This document shows positions 25,765 through 38,162 of a DNA stretch of 64,000 bases, piece by piece; position 1 is the stretch's first letter; each line of letters begins with the position of its first letter. Both the position numbers and the translations under genes were made by a program. The notes under the pieces were generated by a model. The model ran no database searches. It was not told where the DNA came from and worked only from the letters and a program-made list of their open reading frames with translations. The stretch is from Dicaeum eximium (Eukaryota > Chordata > Aves > Passeriformes > Dicaeidae): the NCBI GenBank assembly GCA_013396995.1, contig VWZP01006016.1, forward strand, positions 72,171-136,170, in the 5' to 3' direction.

Positions 25765-27276
25765 GTAAGGACTTTCTTTTAATTTGCCTTATTTTACTCT
25801 TGGAATAAATGTCATCTTATTTCATTGAAGTAATACTCTCAGATGGTGGATCAGAAGCATAGTCTGTAACTGGAAAGTGTCAGGAAAGGTGTCACCATAC
25901 AGATCTCTCATAGCTGTTTATAGACACTGGTAGTACCTCTGCTGTCATTGTTAATAGTTAAAGCTGCAGTAGGTAACTCAAGCACTTCTCAACAGCAAAA
26001 TGCAGAAGAATCTTGTGCACCCCAAGCTCAATGTAAGAGGTGATTTGTTTGTTTGTTTGTTTGTTTGTTTGTTTTAATCCAGATAATTAAATGGATCCAT
26101 TTTTTGCAATCACACCACAGTTGATAAGCCAGTGGGAAAAAAGCGATGTAACTGAAGCACAAGAGCAAGTCATTGTGGGAGAAGCAGGCATCTCTTAATT
26201 TGGGTACATACCCAGATAGTAAATGTACATGGAACAAAAAACGTGATTTATTTGCTGTATTTAGCCAAAACCAGATGAAATAGCACCCACGTCAACTTCT
26301 CCTGGCAGATTACTTAGAGCAGAACTACTACCTATTGTAGTAATAATACTGCTTCAGCAGCACAGTTTAAATCAGATTATCAACTGCCAGCTTGGCATTA
26401 GCAAATGTGGGAAATGTGCCTAGCAGCAATATGCTGAAACTGATGACAACTCAGCACCCACCTTTTCCTGTGTTTGTTAGTGGGAAAGCTGATATTCAGA
26501 CTAAACAAAAGATTAATTGAGGAAATCCTTTGTAATGTGGGTGGTTTCCCATGTATGAAGTTCTCATTAACAAGAATATTGCTACTTTGTAGATGTTCTG
26601 AAGGAGTGTGTATTTTACTTTCCACCTTCTTGTGTTGAAATATCTTGAACTTGATTTTTTGAATCCAGTTTTTGGCAGCGAAGATTGTTTCTTAGCTTAG
26701 CTGTTTCTTTGATTCTTTCAAAGATTGATTCTTCTCTGTATGAGATCCTTTTTGGAAGTGTATTCTATTCTTAGTTTGTTGTATGTTGGCATTGATGGCA
26801 TCTCTTTGACTACTGAGCATTATTGGACTGAATTTTATGCTAAAATGTGAGTTATATTTGTGAGTTACTAGATGTCTGATAGTTTAGTATCCCAATATGA
26901 CTGTTCTGATTGTCATCAGAAAATCATCTGGAATATAATGTTTCTCTTATGGCATTTTTTTCCTCTGAGGTGCAGTAAGATGGCAGTAATATATGGTTAA
27001 TTTTTTTAAGGTAGTATATTTTTTGAAAAATGGAGGGGCATGTTTAAGATACATGAAATTCATCTAGGAAAAGGATCAGTTCGCAAAAACCAGTGAAGTA
27101 TCAAAATGTGCATAAACATGCAGTTGCGAGATTGTATTTCAAATTCAAGTGGAATAAGGTGGCAATTGTGAATGTGATTCCAAGTATCTTTTAAAAATAT
27201 TCTGTAGGTGTATTTCTGTAACGTTGCGCTTCTTCTAGGGAATGTTGTTAGCAGTTTTGTGAAATTTATTTTCTAG
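25765..27276 (+). other. CCDC171 intron
   Basis: 1.5-kb AT-rich intron with a (GTTT)n microsatellite near 26043-26075. No other element was recognised. Confidence 0.5.
26043..26075. repeat. (GTTT)n microsatellite
   Basis: About eight uninterrupted tetranucleotide units in a CCDC171 intron. Length polymorphism is likely. Confidence 0.9.
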
Positions 27277-27451
27277 GTGTCCAACTATGAAAAACAGATA
27301 ATCAAATTACGGTCAGAATTTGAGAGAGGAGAGGCCATTCGACAGGGTCTGGAGTATGAATTGGCAGTTGCCAGAAAAGATGCCCATCTGAAAATGTGTA
27401 CTGCAGAAGAAGAATTAAGTGATGCAAAAAACAAGCTTGTGGAACTGCAAG
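27277..27451 (+). CDS. CCDC171: CCDC171 coding exon, coiled coil
   Basis: TTTTCTAG acceptor. It encodes 58 residues plus one base and has the donor CAAG|GTAGGT. The peptide includes IIKLRSEFERGEAIRQGLEY and ELAVARKDAH, very close to the human CCDC171 run [20 protein letters not shown]. This is the clearest identification of the gene. CCDC171 is a large, predicted all-coiled-coil protein whose molecular function is poorly known. The charged heptad composition is obvious here. Confidence 0.95.
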
Positions 27452-28342
27452 GTAGGTTTCAAAGAAGTAAAGATGGAAGAAAGGCTGTCTGTTTCATGTC
27501 ATTAAGGTAAGTCAGAAGCAGGGACTTAATTAAAATTTCTAGTTACTGCTCATTTTCTTGAATCTGTCTTATCTTCCCATCTCTTATCCATCTGCTTTTG
27601 AAAACCCATAAGGGTTCACAAAACTCTTACTGTCTCAGGTATGGATTAGAGCTAACAGGGTAAACCTTCCAACCCTTCTTTCCTCCTGCCCATCACCTTC
27701 TGTTATTTCTTCCTTCAGTGCTTTCTGTGTACAGAATTGTAATCATGGTAGCAATCTTCACATCCAGGTTACCCCTGTGTCCAGTAGTTCTTCCTTTTCC
27801 ATTTCAGAAGGGCAAAAAAAGAAGGAAGAAAAAAGAATAGAAAAAATTAATTCCTGCTCATTTGTTTGCACTATTTCCAGTAGCTTTTTTCCAGAAGTTC
27901 TTATCATATGTGTACTTTCTTTCATTTTTTCAAACGTTTCAAGCTTTTCATTGTTCATGTCTGGTTTATTTTCTTCTCATTGTATTTTTTCTTTTTTTTG
28001 TAGTAATATGTGTTGTGACTAGTATGTGGAAGGGAAGGTTTTTACCTAGTCTTTTTATTTCCTACTACTTTTGTATTCAAAAACTCAGATTTCCTTTGTA
28101 CTCCTCAAACAGAGAAATTTCTCATTCTTACAAGGAAATGAGGTGCATTTTTAGTTACCTAAACTAGTATATCTATTTAATCTAGTACAGGAGATGTGAG
28201 TTTAATCAGCCGTTGATATTCAATGAAGAGTTTGGAGTACTCCTTGAAGATTTTAACCTTCCAAGAACTGAAACAGAGTCTGGATCTTGAAAAACAAGTG
28301 TTTTTAAGATATTTGGAAAGCTGAACTTTCACTCCTTTGGAG

Positions 28343-28426
28343 AACACATGAAATCAAACACATGAAATCAAACACATGAAATCAAACACATGAAATCAAA
28401 CACATGAAATCAAACACATGAAATCA
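28343..28426. repeat. 14-bp tandem repeat, six perfect copies
   Basis: The unit AACACATGAAATCA is repeated six times without a mismatch, followed by a lone AAACACATGAAA about 20 bp downstream. Perfect copies suggest recent expansion or ongoing polymorphism. Confidence 0.95.
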
Positions 28427-29533
28427 AAAATCCTAGGTATTGCAAACACATGAAAAATAACGACCCTTATGGATTGCAATCTGGAAGAAAGCATTTTTTT
28501 CCCCTTTGGAAATTTCTCTGTGATTATAAATGGACGATTTGAATTGCTAGTTTCTCACCTAGCACAAAGTTATGTTTCTCTCTCTGTGTGCTAGTTTCCT
28601 TGCCAGTGTAAGAGTCATGCCATGCAGGTACCGAGAAGCAGGACTCAATGATGCTGATGGAGCCACAGCGCAGTGAACCCAGTCTGCTGGGCTGCCCGTC
28701 ACTTTCCTGAATGGACTGGGCTAACATGTGGTGAGGGGACTAGAGAACAAAAAGGGAATAAGAGAGGCTTTGCAGAGGCAAGGGATGTCTTCTTAAATGC
28801 ATGTGTGTGTTAGTTTCTTTCAATACCATAGTCAATAATTAGCAGTCTGTCAATTGACAACAAATGCCATTGGCTTAAATTTCGCAAACTTTTTATGTCT
28901 GTGACAAGTGCCAAAGAAACCAGATTATAATTTTGCTGCTTAATTTTTTAGCAATTAGTAATTTTGTGCTTCTTTTCCTTTGGCAATTGGAGCTTTTCTC
29001 ACCTTGCATGGTGCTTTGCTATGACCTCAGGATATCTCTTCAGACAGAATGCTACATTTGTGCCTTGTATCCTTCAGTGTTTTCTCCAGATTTTTTTCTG
29101 CTGTTCTTATTCAGGGTTGATTTTCTGCCATCAGTCCTTTCCTATCATTGTGTCATCTTAATGTATTCTCTTCATTTCATTCTTTTGTGACTAGGAAGAA
29201 ATGTCAGAAAACTGGGATGGATTTGAAATAAAGTCCTGCTGCTAAGTGGTGATGATTTAAATGCCAGTGCAACTGGTTGTATTCCGTAAAATGAAAAGAC
29301 ATTGTAAAATATTTTCTCCTATAAAGGTGCTTACAGGTTATGAAGGTTCCTGTGGCATTTAAGCTTTCACAGAAGAGCATATACAATGTTCCCCATCTCA
29401 GATCATTTGTGGGCTGAAGATTTAAATGTCTTGGGGAACAGTTTCTTTGGAAAAGCTAAAATCTTTGCTTGCTAACCCAACTTGCCTTAGGTCTACCTAC
29501 TGTGTCTTTCATGGAACAGGTGCCTATCTTTAT

Positions 29534-29575
29534 TGTCATTTTTGATACAGACTGATACCTATATCAAAAATGACA
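29534..29575. repeat. Perfect inverted repeat, 14-bp arms
   Basis: TGTCATTTTTGATA (29534-29547) pairs exactly with TATCAAAAATGACA (29562-29575), with a 14-nt spacer, in a CCDC171 intron. Confidence 0.93.
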
Positions 29576-29642
29576 TTTTAAAATAATCTGGCAAAATGTA
29601 GAAATCTGAAAATAAGTCCTCCATTCTGTAAAGATACCATTT

Positions 29643-29695
29643 CACAGAATCAAAGACTATGCTGATTCAGAAGGGACCCACAAAGAGTTATCTCA
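29643..29695 (-). mobile_element. Possible short CR1 tail remnant
   Basis: 'cacagaatcaaagactatg' and 'cagaagggacccacaaagag' resemble the reverse complement of a CR1 3' end. It is only about 50 bp, so the call is weak. Confidence 0.35.
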
Positions 29696-29725
29696 GGTTT
29701 TTATTATTTTCCAAGAAAAAAAAAG

Positions 29726-29763
29726 TGTTTTGATTTTTAAAAATCTCTCAAACATTCCTATGT
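29726..29763 (+). repeat. 38-bp direct repeat, copy 1 (copy 2 at 31073-31110)
   Basis: Identical over all 38 bases to 31073-31110, 1.35 kb downstream on the other side of a coding exon. It begins TGTTTTGATTTTTAAAAATC. Flanks are only loosely similar. Confidence 0.92.
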
Positions 29764-29974
29764 TCTTGTGGGAAAGATGGTGATAGGAGCACAAAATTTG
29801 CTAGTTTCTTCTTAGTGACGACAGTGCTCTCCAGTGCTGGAGAGTTAATGTTGCAGTGTGGGTATCAAAATACACAGAAGAACTGATGATCATTGTGTGT
29901 TTGGGGTTTTTTTTCTGGATATGTTTTTCCATGCTGCTTCTACCTTTTTTCTTCTCTTTTTCTGTAAACAATAG

Positions 29975-30156
29975 TATTCAATGAAAACCTTCAGCAGAAA
30001 GTGACAGAGACTGAGAAAACGTTTCATAATGCTCAACAGAAGTGGGAAGAAGAACAGCAAAGACTTGCAAGGGCGAAAGATGATATCAGCAGAATTTATA
30101 ACAGTGAATATGTATTCCTTCTTAAAGAAAGAAACGAAGTAGAAACGATTTTACTG
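29975..30156 (+). CDS. CCDC171: CCDC171 coding exon, coiled coil
   Basis: The ACAATAG acceptor supplies two bases that complete the Val codon opened by the previous exon. Sixty residues follow, including TEKTFHNAQQKWEEEQQRLA and NSEYVFLLKERNEVETILL, before the donor CTG|GTATGG. This parallels human CCDC171 (IEKAFQTSQQKWKEE... REYDLLMKEKSRLEKTLQ). It ends in phase 0. Confidence 0.92.
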
Positions 30157-30782
30157 GTATGGTGTATTAATAGTTGGAAAGTTGAATGAGATAATGGCTG
30201 GAACTTTTTTGGTGTGAAGTGTGTAGTGCGTTGAGGTCTTTCTGATTTAGGGAAAAAATCCCCCAAGTAGCTAAATGCTGCAGTGTATTTGTGAAGACCA
30301 TAGCCTTGTTAAGTTACACTTGGTGTGTCACTGTCTTTCTTGCTTTGATGAAATGTGTTATGGCTGATTTTGATGGTAAATGCGTAAATCAAATTACCAG
30401 TGCACAGTCCATTTGCACTGTCCTGCAGTTAGTAAAATGCAAGACACCTTACACCCACTGATTCCATTTCCCTGTTACTTCCCCCAGTATGACATCCAAT
30501 AGCCTGTGAATATGAAAACAGTTTGTATAATACGAAGACCACATACTTTCAGGGAACCTGAACAGTGATGATGGGATTTCCAGCTGTGCGTTGTATGTTA
30601 CTCACTCCATACCGCATATGAAAAGTAAGCATTGTTGGAAGTTCTGCCATTTGGTTAGATAAAAATCACCTAATACTAAGAGATGGCATTATAATCTGTT
30701 TTAGAGCATGGGGTTTTGTTACTCAGTAATTAATTTCATCATATTTCCTGATTTATACAGATATTTATATCTTTTATTCGTC

Positions 30783-30820
30783 TTTACACATTTAACACCT
30801 TTGGGTGTTAAATGTGTAAA
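30783..30820. repeat. Perfect palindrome, 17-bp arms and 4-nt loop
   Basis: TTTACACATTTAACACC (30783-30799) pairs exactly with 30804-30820. The loop is TTTG. It lies in a CCDC171 intron. Confidence 0.95.
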
Positions 30821-31072
30821 AAGTAGTAAAAGTATTAACTTGTTTTACACCTTTTTTAGACAGTCAAGCTATTAAAAATTGAAATATGTTGAGAAGAAAT
30901 CATGTAGCATTATGGTGAGGAAATGCTGAGTGAACATACCTGAATTTTGCCTGCTCCACAGGGACACAAACAATTACACTGCAGTACTTCAATTATACTT
31001 TTGTCTTTTTAGATGACAAGTTACATATGTTGTATCTTAGCTATGTAAGAATACTATTTGATGAAAAAACAA

Positions 31073-31110
31073 TGTTTTGATTTTTAAAAATCTCTCAAAC
31101 ATTCCTATGT
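31073..31110 (+). repeat. 38-bp direct repeat, copy 2
   Basis: Second copy of 29726-29763. The two copies bracket the CCDC171 exon at 29975-30156. Confidence 0.92.
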
Positions 31111-34100
31111 ATTCATAGGAATTCATTCATGAATGTATTCAGCTGTAATTATTCTTCATAAAAAGAAGTGTATGTAGAGGCTCTGTTAAGGCTGATAGAC
31201 TTTTGAATTGCATGATGTATGCAGGGAACAGATTGCTCCTAAAAGATTAACTTTTTAATATACTTTCTTCCTTTGTAGTCCCTTCTAAGATGTGACAGAC
31301 TTGTCTAATTTGGGATGGGCATTGGTAGAAAATTTTAAATAGGCAGTAGTAAATTTTCTGGTTATTTTCTTCCCAGCTGGTCAGTTCTAAGCCTGGGACA
31401 GTATCAATCTTCCCAAATGACACTAAACTTACCGGGGAGCTTGACAGCCAAATTCTGGCAGCAAACCAACCTGTTGTACCATGTTATGGTGCTGTTAGTC
31501 AGATTCTATATGGCATCTGTAGAAGCAGCTCGTGAAACAAAACAGGGCAGAGACACTCCCTTAGAGTACATATATTTCAAAAGTAATGTGTACTGACTGT
31601 TGGATTGTACTTCAGCTGTTGGAGGCCAGATCTGGAAGGAGTGGTGTAGTAATGACACCTGTAGTAGGCATTAGGTTGTGTGTGGATAAATAGTGTTTCT
31701 GTGCATAGACTGCAAAAGGAGTTTTGTTTTTTCTAAATGACAAAGAGACCTGATTGAGTAAAAGGATCCTACTGATTTGAATTTTCTCTGAATGAAGGAT
31801 AAAAAGGAAATTCCCTTGTCCCCTCAGTAATTTTGTGGATATATTGAACAATACTTTGAGAGACTAATTGGGAGAACTGTAAAGGAATAGTTAAAAAAAA
31901 AGAAAAGAAAAAGAGAAGGTTTCAGAGGAGAATATGCAAATTCATTGACAGGTGATACCCTAAGGTCCTTCTCAAACCAAGAGAAACATGAGTCAGTTTT
32001 CATTCAAAGTCAATGCTTAAAAAACTCAGGTTAGGTTTAGGCTATGAGGAAACTTACTCTTAGACACCGTTTTCTTATTAAGTTGCCAGGTAAAGCAGGC
32101 TAAGAGTGGCACTTTGGGTCTGTGTTCTGGCTAACAGTAGACTGAGTTAAGTTGAGGAAGGTTTGGAATGGACTTGTCATCTCTTGTATATAGTGTTTAG
32201 AAGTGTTTATCCAGTGCATTTAATGCTGTATGAAAATAATTATGTTTTAAGAAGTATACTATATTCTTAGAAGGGATGTTTATCCTCAGATGAAAAGGAA
32301 CAGTGGATTGCTCGGTTCACTGTGTTCTCTCTCAATGTATGTTGATTTGGAAGTGGAAGGTGATTTGTAGAAGCAGGGGTTTGGTTGGAAGAGTGTACTA
32401 AAGCTATATAATTGTTTGCTCGTAGAGTATGTGATTCACTACCAGGTGTTAACTACTAGTGTGCTTTGAATAGCAAAATTTTTGGATTTAGTTCAATTGC
32501 AAATAGTTCAGTTTTTCTGCTTTGTTTTTGTAGTGTTCCCTTGCCCATTACCCAAGTTATAGTTACATATAGTTATAAAATTCTGGGAATTAAAAAATTA
32601 ATACATGAATGTTAATTCTGGACTTGACTATCTTAGTTGTTGTTTGAAAGCTTAACTGATTTAACTTGGCAGATAAATATCAGATGGGTCTAGGTTTGTA
32701 AACTAAAGCTTCAGATGTGTTCCAGTCTTTAATATTTACCATCCTTTAGTCCTTTTAGTATTTAGTATTTACAGTCCTTTTTTAAATAATTCATACTTAT
32801 TTTGACTATGAGATGAAAGCTAAATAAAGTGGTCTTTATATGTATGTAGAAGCAAGATTCTAAGCATGTTTGGCAAATCCTGGTTCCAAACCTGCACTTT
32901 GTGAACTACAAGTCTGCACTTAGTTTATGCACTTATGAAAATGCTGATGTAGGCATAGAAATGAAGTCAGTTTAATCTACTAAAATGTGTCGCTTAGATA
33001 TGGAGTAAAAGTAATCCTCTCTGCTTTCTAACAGAGAAAGGTTTGTGTTGTGCTGTATTGAGTATGCTTAGCATTGTGTTTGGTACTTGGTAAAAGATGT
33101 TGGAGTTCAATAGTAAGTGCAATAGCATCATCTTGTGGTGAGTCAGAATATAGTATTCCTTCACAGAAGCACTCAGTTTTTCCTTGGACTATTTGTGAAA
33201 TTGTGATGTTTATACACACTTTAAAACAACCGACTAGCCATGGTTTTGATAAGCAGATATGTATAGTGAGTGTGTATATGACATGCAGATGTATATATGT
33301 ATATATAAAGGTATTTCTTTTTTACCATGATGACATATGTTTCTTTCTGAGCCTTCCAAGAGCAGATAACTGCTGGAACAGTCTGACACAGTCATACCAT
33401 GTCTGAAAAGTTCAGAGACTTCAAGATTCTGAAGTCATGTTGACTTGTTTAACAAGCTTGATGTACTATTCATGTCAGTTTTTTGAAGTCTTGACGTAGT
33501 ATTTTTCCAGGAAGCTATGCATTACTTATTTCATATGCACTTTTTACAGCTCACTTCTGTTAATATGTGGAAGATAAATCTGAATAGAAGTATTTCTATA
33601 TCTTCCCAATATGGAGAAGATGAGAGTAGTTGTAAATTTGAGTAAAAGTAATTTTTTTTGCATGCTGATGGGAAGAAACCTCTTCATTTTCTTGGTACTA
33701 CAGGCGAAGTTAGAAGATTACCTTAAATTTAATCCATATCCAGGTAGACTGTTTTTGCCAAAAAATTGTGCCATAGTGCCAATTTTCAAGAGAAAATTGA
33801 TTAACTTTTCCAGTTACTAGTTGTTGATAATGGAGTGGCACTAGGTGTTAATAAAAGAGTCATGAATCCCTTAGTGTCATGTTTCAGAGGCCAAAACTTT
33901 CTACCTTCAGTCATGAAGAACTTCTAAAATTTGTTTTAAACTTTGGAAAAGACTCATATTTCTTTGATCTTCATGTATAAACATGGTTCTGTCAAATTTC
34001 AATCTTCCAAAGAATCAGTCTTTATGAATAATGCATTTTCTTTTCCTTCTCCTCCCTGCTCTGAGATGCCTTATGATTAGTAATTTTCAGGAACAAGATT

Positions 34101-35066
34101 ATGTGATGTAGGAGTGATAGCAGAATTTGTAGACCAACTGGTTTATTTTCACAAAATGTCTCTTGCCACAATGAATGATAGGAATAAATGAACAGGAGGA
34201 CTTAAGATAATCTTTCTGTGTTTTGCGCAGAAAGTAATTGGCTTTCCAAAGGTCCTCCAGCTAAGTCACTGGATTTGTAACTTGTTTCTGATGCTAGTTA
34301 TGGAAAAGCTTACTCCTGTCCACTAGACCAAAGTTATTCTTTTTTAAGGCTTCTGGAATCCCCAGCTTAAATACGCACTAGGCTACTGGGGGCTCATTAT
34401 TTGGCTACTTTCCTCCGTGTCTGATGTGGCATGAATGAGGATTTTGTAGTAGTGACTCCACAGAGTTGCTGAGTCTAATGGCGTTAGTAATTACACCAAC
34501 CTGTAGCTTGGTTCGACTGCCAAAATCAGAAATTGCAGTGGGGAACAGCTGAGTTATTTTATCTTTCCAAGAATTTCATAGTTTGTGTAGCTAATTTTGT
34601 AATTCCATTTTTTGGGAAAAGTCCTCAGAATAGCAGAAATTAAGAATATTTAGTCTATGGGAGTAACTTTCAACAAATGTCTGATCATTTGATTTGAAGT
34701 TCTAACAGTTAAAATAACAACAAAGCAAAACTTCTGTCATTTCATCAAATGCACTTAACTGTTTCCCTCTCCATCACTGCCATTGAGCTGCGAGAGAGAA
34801 CAGATTGGAGGAGCAGCTTTTTACTTCTTTAGAGAAAGATTTCCTGCGGAGAATTGGCTCTGATTTTAGTATTACTGCAGAAGGTCATGTTTGTAGTGAG
34901 TTGTGAGCCAACATATGTTATCTGGTGGTGAATGAAGAATGTCTGTTGTTGGGTAAATGGTTGACATGTGCCGATGTATTAGATTTTATTAACCTGTTCT
35001 GATGCAGTCTTTCCTCTTTTGATCCCTCTATTTTATCTTAGCAAAAGTAAGTTATTTCTTTTCTAG

Positions 35067-35213
35067 GAGCTGAATAATGAACTGCAAAATATACGCAAGA
35101 AATTGAGAGATGTGGAGGTGGAACACAGTGGCTGTAATGAGATTCTGAGATGCCAGGCCGATGAACTTAAACACAGCACTGAACGAGAGAAGAGACTTTT
35201 AAAGGAACTTGAA
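35067..35213 (+). CDS. CCDC171: CCDC171 coding exon, coiled coil
   Basis: TTTTCTAG acceptor and GAA|GTAAGA donor, 147 nt, 49 codons in phase 0 at both ends. Segments RKKLRDVEVEHSGCNEILR and DELKHSTEREKRLLKELE align residue for residue with the human block ending QREERLRKEFE. The roughly 45 human residues that precede this block have no exon that I could find in the intron upstream. Confidence 0.92.
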
Positions 35214-36869
35214 GTAAGAATTCTTGACTATTTCTATTAGTCTCAACAAGCACTGACACTGAGCAATTTCATTTTTGAGGGATGGAACCTTACAGTTAGG
35301 CTGTAATTCTGTTCTCTTGATGAACAAAATATTGAACATCTGTTTTGCAGAAATGGCTGAACAGGTGAATGCCATTTTTGTTGTGAGCTTGGCTTGAGAC
35401 TCGTGTTTAAACAGCAGATAGGAAAAGGTTTATGTGAGTGTGAAAACAGGGCTAACTTTACTTTAGGAAATCTAAAGTCTTAATTTGTCTATCTTCTTAT
35501 ATTTTTGGTTGATTGGATTTCTGATGGAGAATCTGCTGGAGCTGCAAAAATTGCCAGATGTTGTGCTAGGTGAGGGAGTAGAATATTGGAAGATCATAAT
35601 GGTCTTACAGCAGCCTCTCCTGCCTAGAGTTAGTTACTGCAGGTTTAGTTTTCCTCACTGTTAAGTGACACCAATGGTTGAGAAGTCTCTAGTCTTTGAG
35701 AATAATATCTTGTAAATAGGTTCTTTACACTAAAGAGCTAGTTTCCTCCTAAGTTTCAATATTTTATTTGTCCACTAATAGGCTTTGTAGTAGTTATATG
35801 TTCATACAGTCTGGACCAAGACTTTCTTGGTAGAACATGTGTCATTGAGTGGACAATTCTTTATCCTGATGTTTGTTTTCTACCAAAGGCATCTTTAAAT
35901 ATTTTCTGCAATGAATTTAAAAGAACTGTCACTTCTTAAATGTTGTGAAACCTTAAAGGAACAAGTGACATAGTTTTCAGCCTGGGGTTTTTTTTCTGTT
36001 GTTTTTCTCTTAAAGGCAAAAGAAATGTTTTAAGTGTTGATTTTTAGGTAGGTAGAGTCCTGCATTAAAGATGAAGCACAAAAGAAAATTCCTACAGGGA
36101 AAAGATCAAAGCTCATCAACTAAAAACACTGACTTATTGACCAGGAAGGTAGACTTTTGTGCCCTCAAAGAATTCTACAGGAAATCTATTGTCATGTATT
36201 TTGAGCTGCACTTATTGGCCTAGGTGAAATTACCTTTGGTTGGAAAGTGTTCCATACTGTGAAGTTCCAATCGCCCTTTTAAAAAACACCAAGTTTTGCC
36301 TCTCCCTTCTTGAGTAAGGACTCTTCTTGTGACTTCATGGCTTTTTTTGTACTAACAGAGAAGTCATGAGCTGACAGGAGGAGGAGAAAAGCAGCAAATA
36401 ATTTATCTTTTTAAATATTTTGATTGAATATACCCACCAGCTGTAAATTTGAAAAGAAAGGACACAGTTCCTTGAAAATGTACAGTTGATATACCCTAAT
36501 GATGGTCTTATCAGGTAAATGCTATCTACTAAAAAAATTATTTTTTTCTTCTAAATTTTTGTTAAAATATTTTAACTTTCTGAATATCGTAATAATGTAA
36601 GAAAACATATTCAGTCTGCAGAAAAATGATAAAAATGTTACTTGTTGATAAAGATAGCTATTTAAACAGTGATTAAGGAAAAGTATGTGATGAAACCTCT
36701 TGCATTTGCAAGTTTAAAAAAATTAACACAAGTCTTTGAATCAAAAAAACCAAACTAGGTTAGACTTCAATACATATTCTGTTGGCAGCTTGCATCTCAC
36801 TCTATCATCTTAGAAGTAAATTACATATGTGTAATTATTTGAAAGGGCCTACGATATATATGGTGATTC

Positions 36870-37880
36870 TACCACTTCCCTGGGCAGCCTCCTCCTATGC
36901 TTTGCAACCCTTGCCATGTGGAATTTTTTCCTCATATCCAAGCTAAGCCTCCACTGGTACAAGTTGAGGCCATTTCATGAGGCCATTCTGTCACTTGTTA
37001 CCTGAGGAAAGAGACTAACCCTCACGTGGCTACAGCCCCCTTTCAGGCAGTTGTAGGGAGTGATACAGTCACCTCTGAGCCTCCTTTTCTTCAGGCTAAA
37101 CACTCCAGCTCTCTCAGCCACTTCTCACAGGACTTGTGCTCCAGACCCTTCACCAGTTTTGTTGCCCTTCTTTGGACATGGCCCAGCACCTCAATGTCTG
37201 TCCTGAATTGAGAGCCCCAGAACTGAACACAGTATTGGAGGTGTGGCCTCACCAGTGCTGAGGGACACTTAGGGACAATCACTGCCCTGCTCCTGCTGGC
37301 CACACTATTGCTGATACAGGCCAGGATGCCACTGACCTTCTTGGCCACCTGGGCACAGCTGGCTCATGTTCAGTCGCTGTCACCAGCACTCTCAGGTCCT
37401 TTTCTGCTGGGCCACTTTTCAGTCACTCTGCTCCAGGCTGTGATGCTGCCTGGTGTTGTTATGGCCAAAGAGCAGAACTCAGCACTTGGCCTTGTTGAAT
37501 GTCATGGTGATGGTCTTGGCCCATTTCTCCAGCCATTCCGGCTCCCTCTGCAGAGCCTTGCCACCCTACAGGGGATCAATACTTGTGCCCAGCTTGGTGT
37601 CATCTGCAAATGCAAGTTCATTCAGTCCCCTCATCCAGATCACCAATAAAGATAGTAAACAAGAGTGGCCCCAGCTTCCCCAGTGCCAGCTGGATGTACC
37701 TCCATTCTCACCGCTCTCTGGGCCTGGCCATCCAGCCTGTTCTTTACCTAGCAAACAATGTACCCCTTCACACCATAAGCAGCAGGTTTCTTCAGGAGTA
37801 TGCTGTGGGAAATGGTGTCAAAGCCTTTATTAAAAAATAGATGTATAACATCCACAACTTCCTTCATCCACTAAGTGCAT
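36870..37880 (-). mobile_element. CR1 LINE fragment, antisense, encoding part of ORF2
   Basis: Minus-strand translation around 37348-37091 gives VRPHLQYCVQFWGSQFRTDI and RRATKLVKGLEHKSCE, the C-terminal CR1 reverse-transcriptase region. Frames are interrupted. Upstream sequence includes 'cttggtgtcatctgcaaatg' in antisense. Confidence 0.95.
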
Positions 37881-38162
37881 GATAGTATCAGTATTTAAGC
37901 TGAATTTCGATTCAGATATAGAAGCTTTAAAGTAGTACGTCCGATACAGAATGGTCTGCATTTTTTCATGAAGTAGACCTGTATTTTTTTTATCTCTCTT
38001 TATAGAATTTTTAGCTTATAGATTGAAATTGATAGATATAGGATACATATCTTCAATTTCCATACGGAGTACTTAATGTAATAATCATTTGGTTAGCAAA
38101 TGTGTACTTAAGTTCTTGATGATGATAAGAAACCTCTTAAGGTGATTGTGTGAGGAGTAATC

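Larger units (their letters stand above)
27452..29974 (+). other. CCDC171 intron
   Basis: 2.5-kb intron with a six-copy 14-bp minisatellite (28343-28426), a small inverted repeat (29534-29575), a possible CR1 scrap (29643-29695) and one member of a 38-bp direct repeat (29726-29763). No exon was recognised in it. Confidence 0.5.
30157..35066 (+). other. CCDC171 intron, expected exon not found
   Basis: 4.9-kb AT-rich intron with a 17-bp-stem palindrome (30783-30820) and the second member of a 38-bp direct repeat (31073-31110). Human CCDC171 has about 45 extra residues encoded between the flanking exons. I found no matching exon here. No CR1 or LTR was recognised. Confidence 0.5.

Noticed and set aside
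31878..31942. Lys/Arg-rich stretch in the same intron as a possible exon
   Set aside because: It is mostly an A-rich simple sequence with no pyrimidine tract before the AG, and bears no resemblance to the expected segment.
33704..33743. 40-nt candidate micro-exon (CAG acceptor, CAG|GTAGAC donor) as the missing CCDC171 exon
   Set aside because: Length is not a multiple of three, so it would break the phase-0 junction between the neighbouring exons. The peptide is unlike CCDC171.
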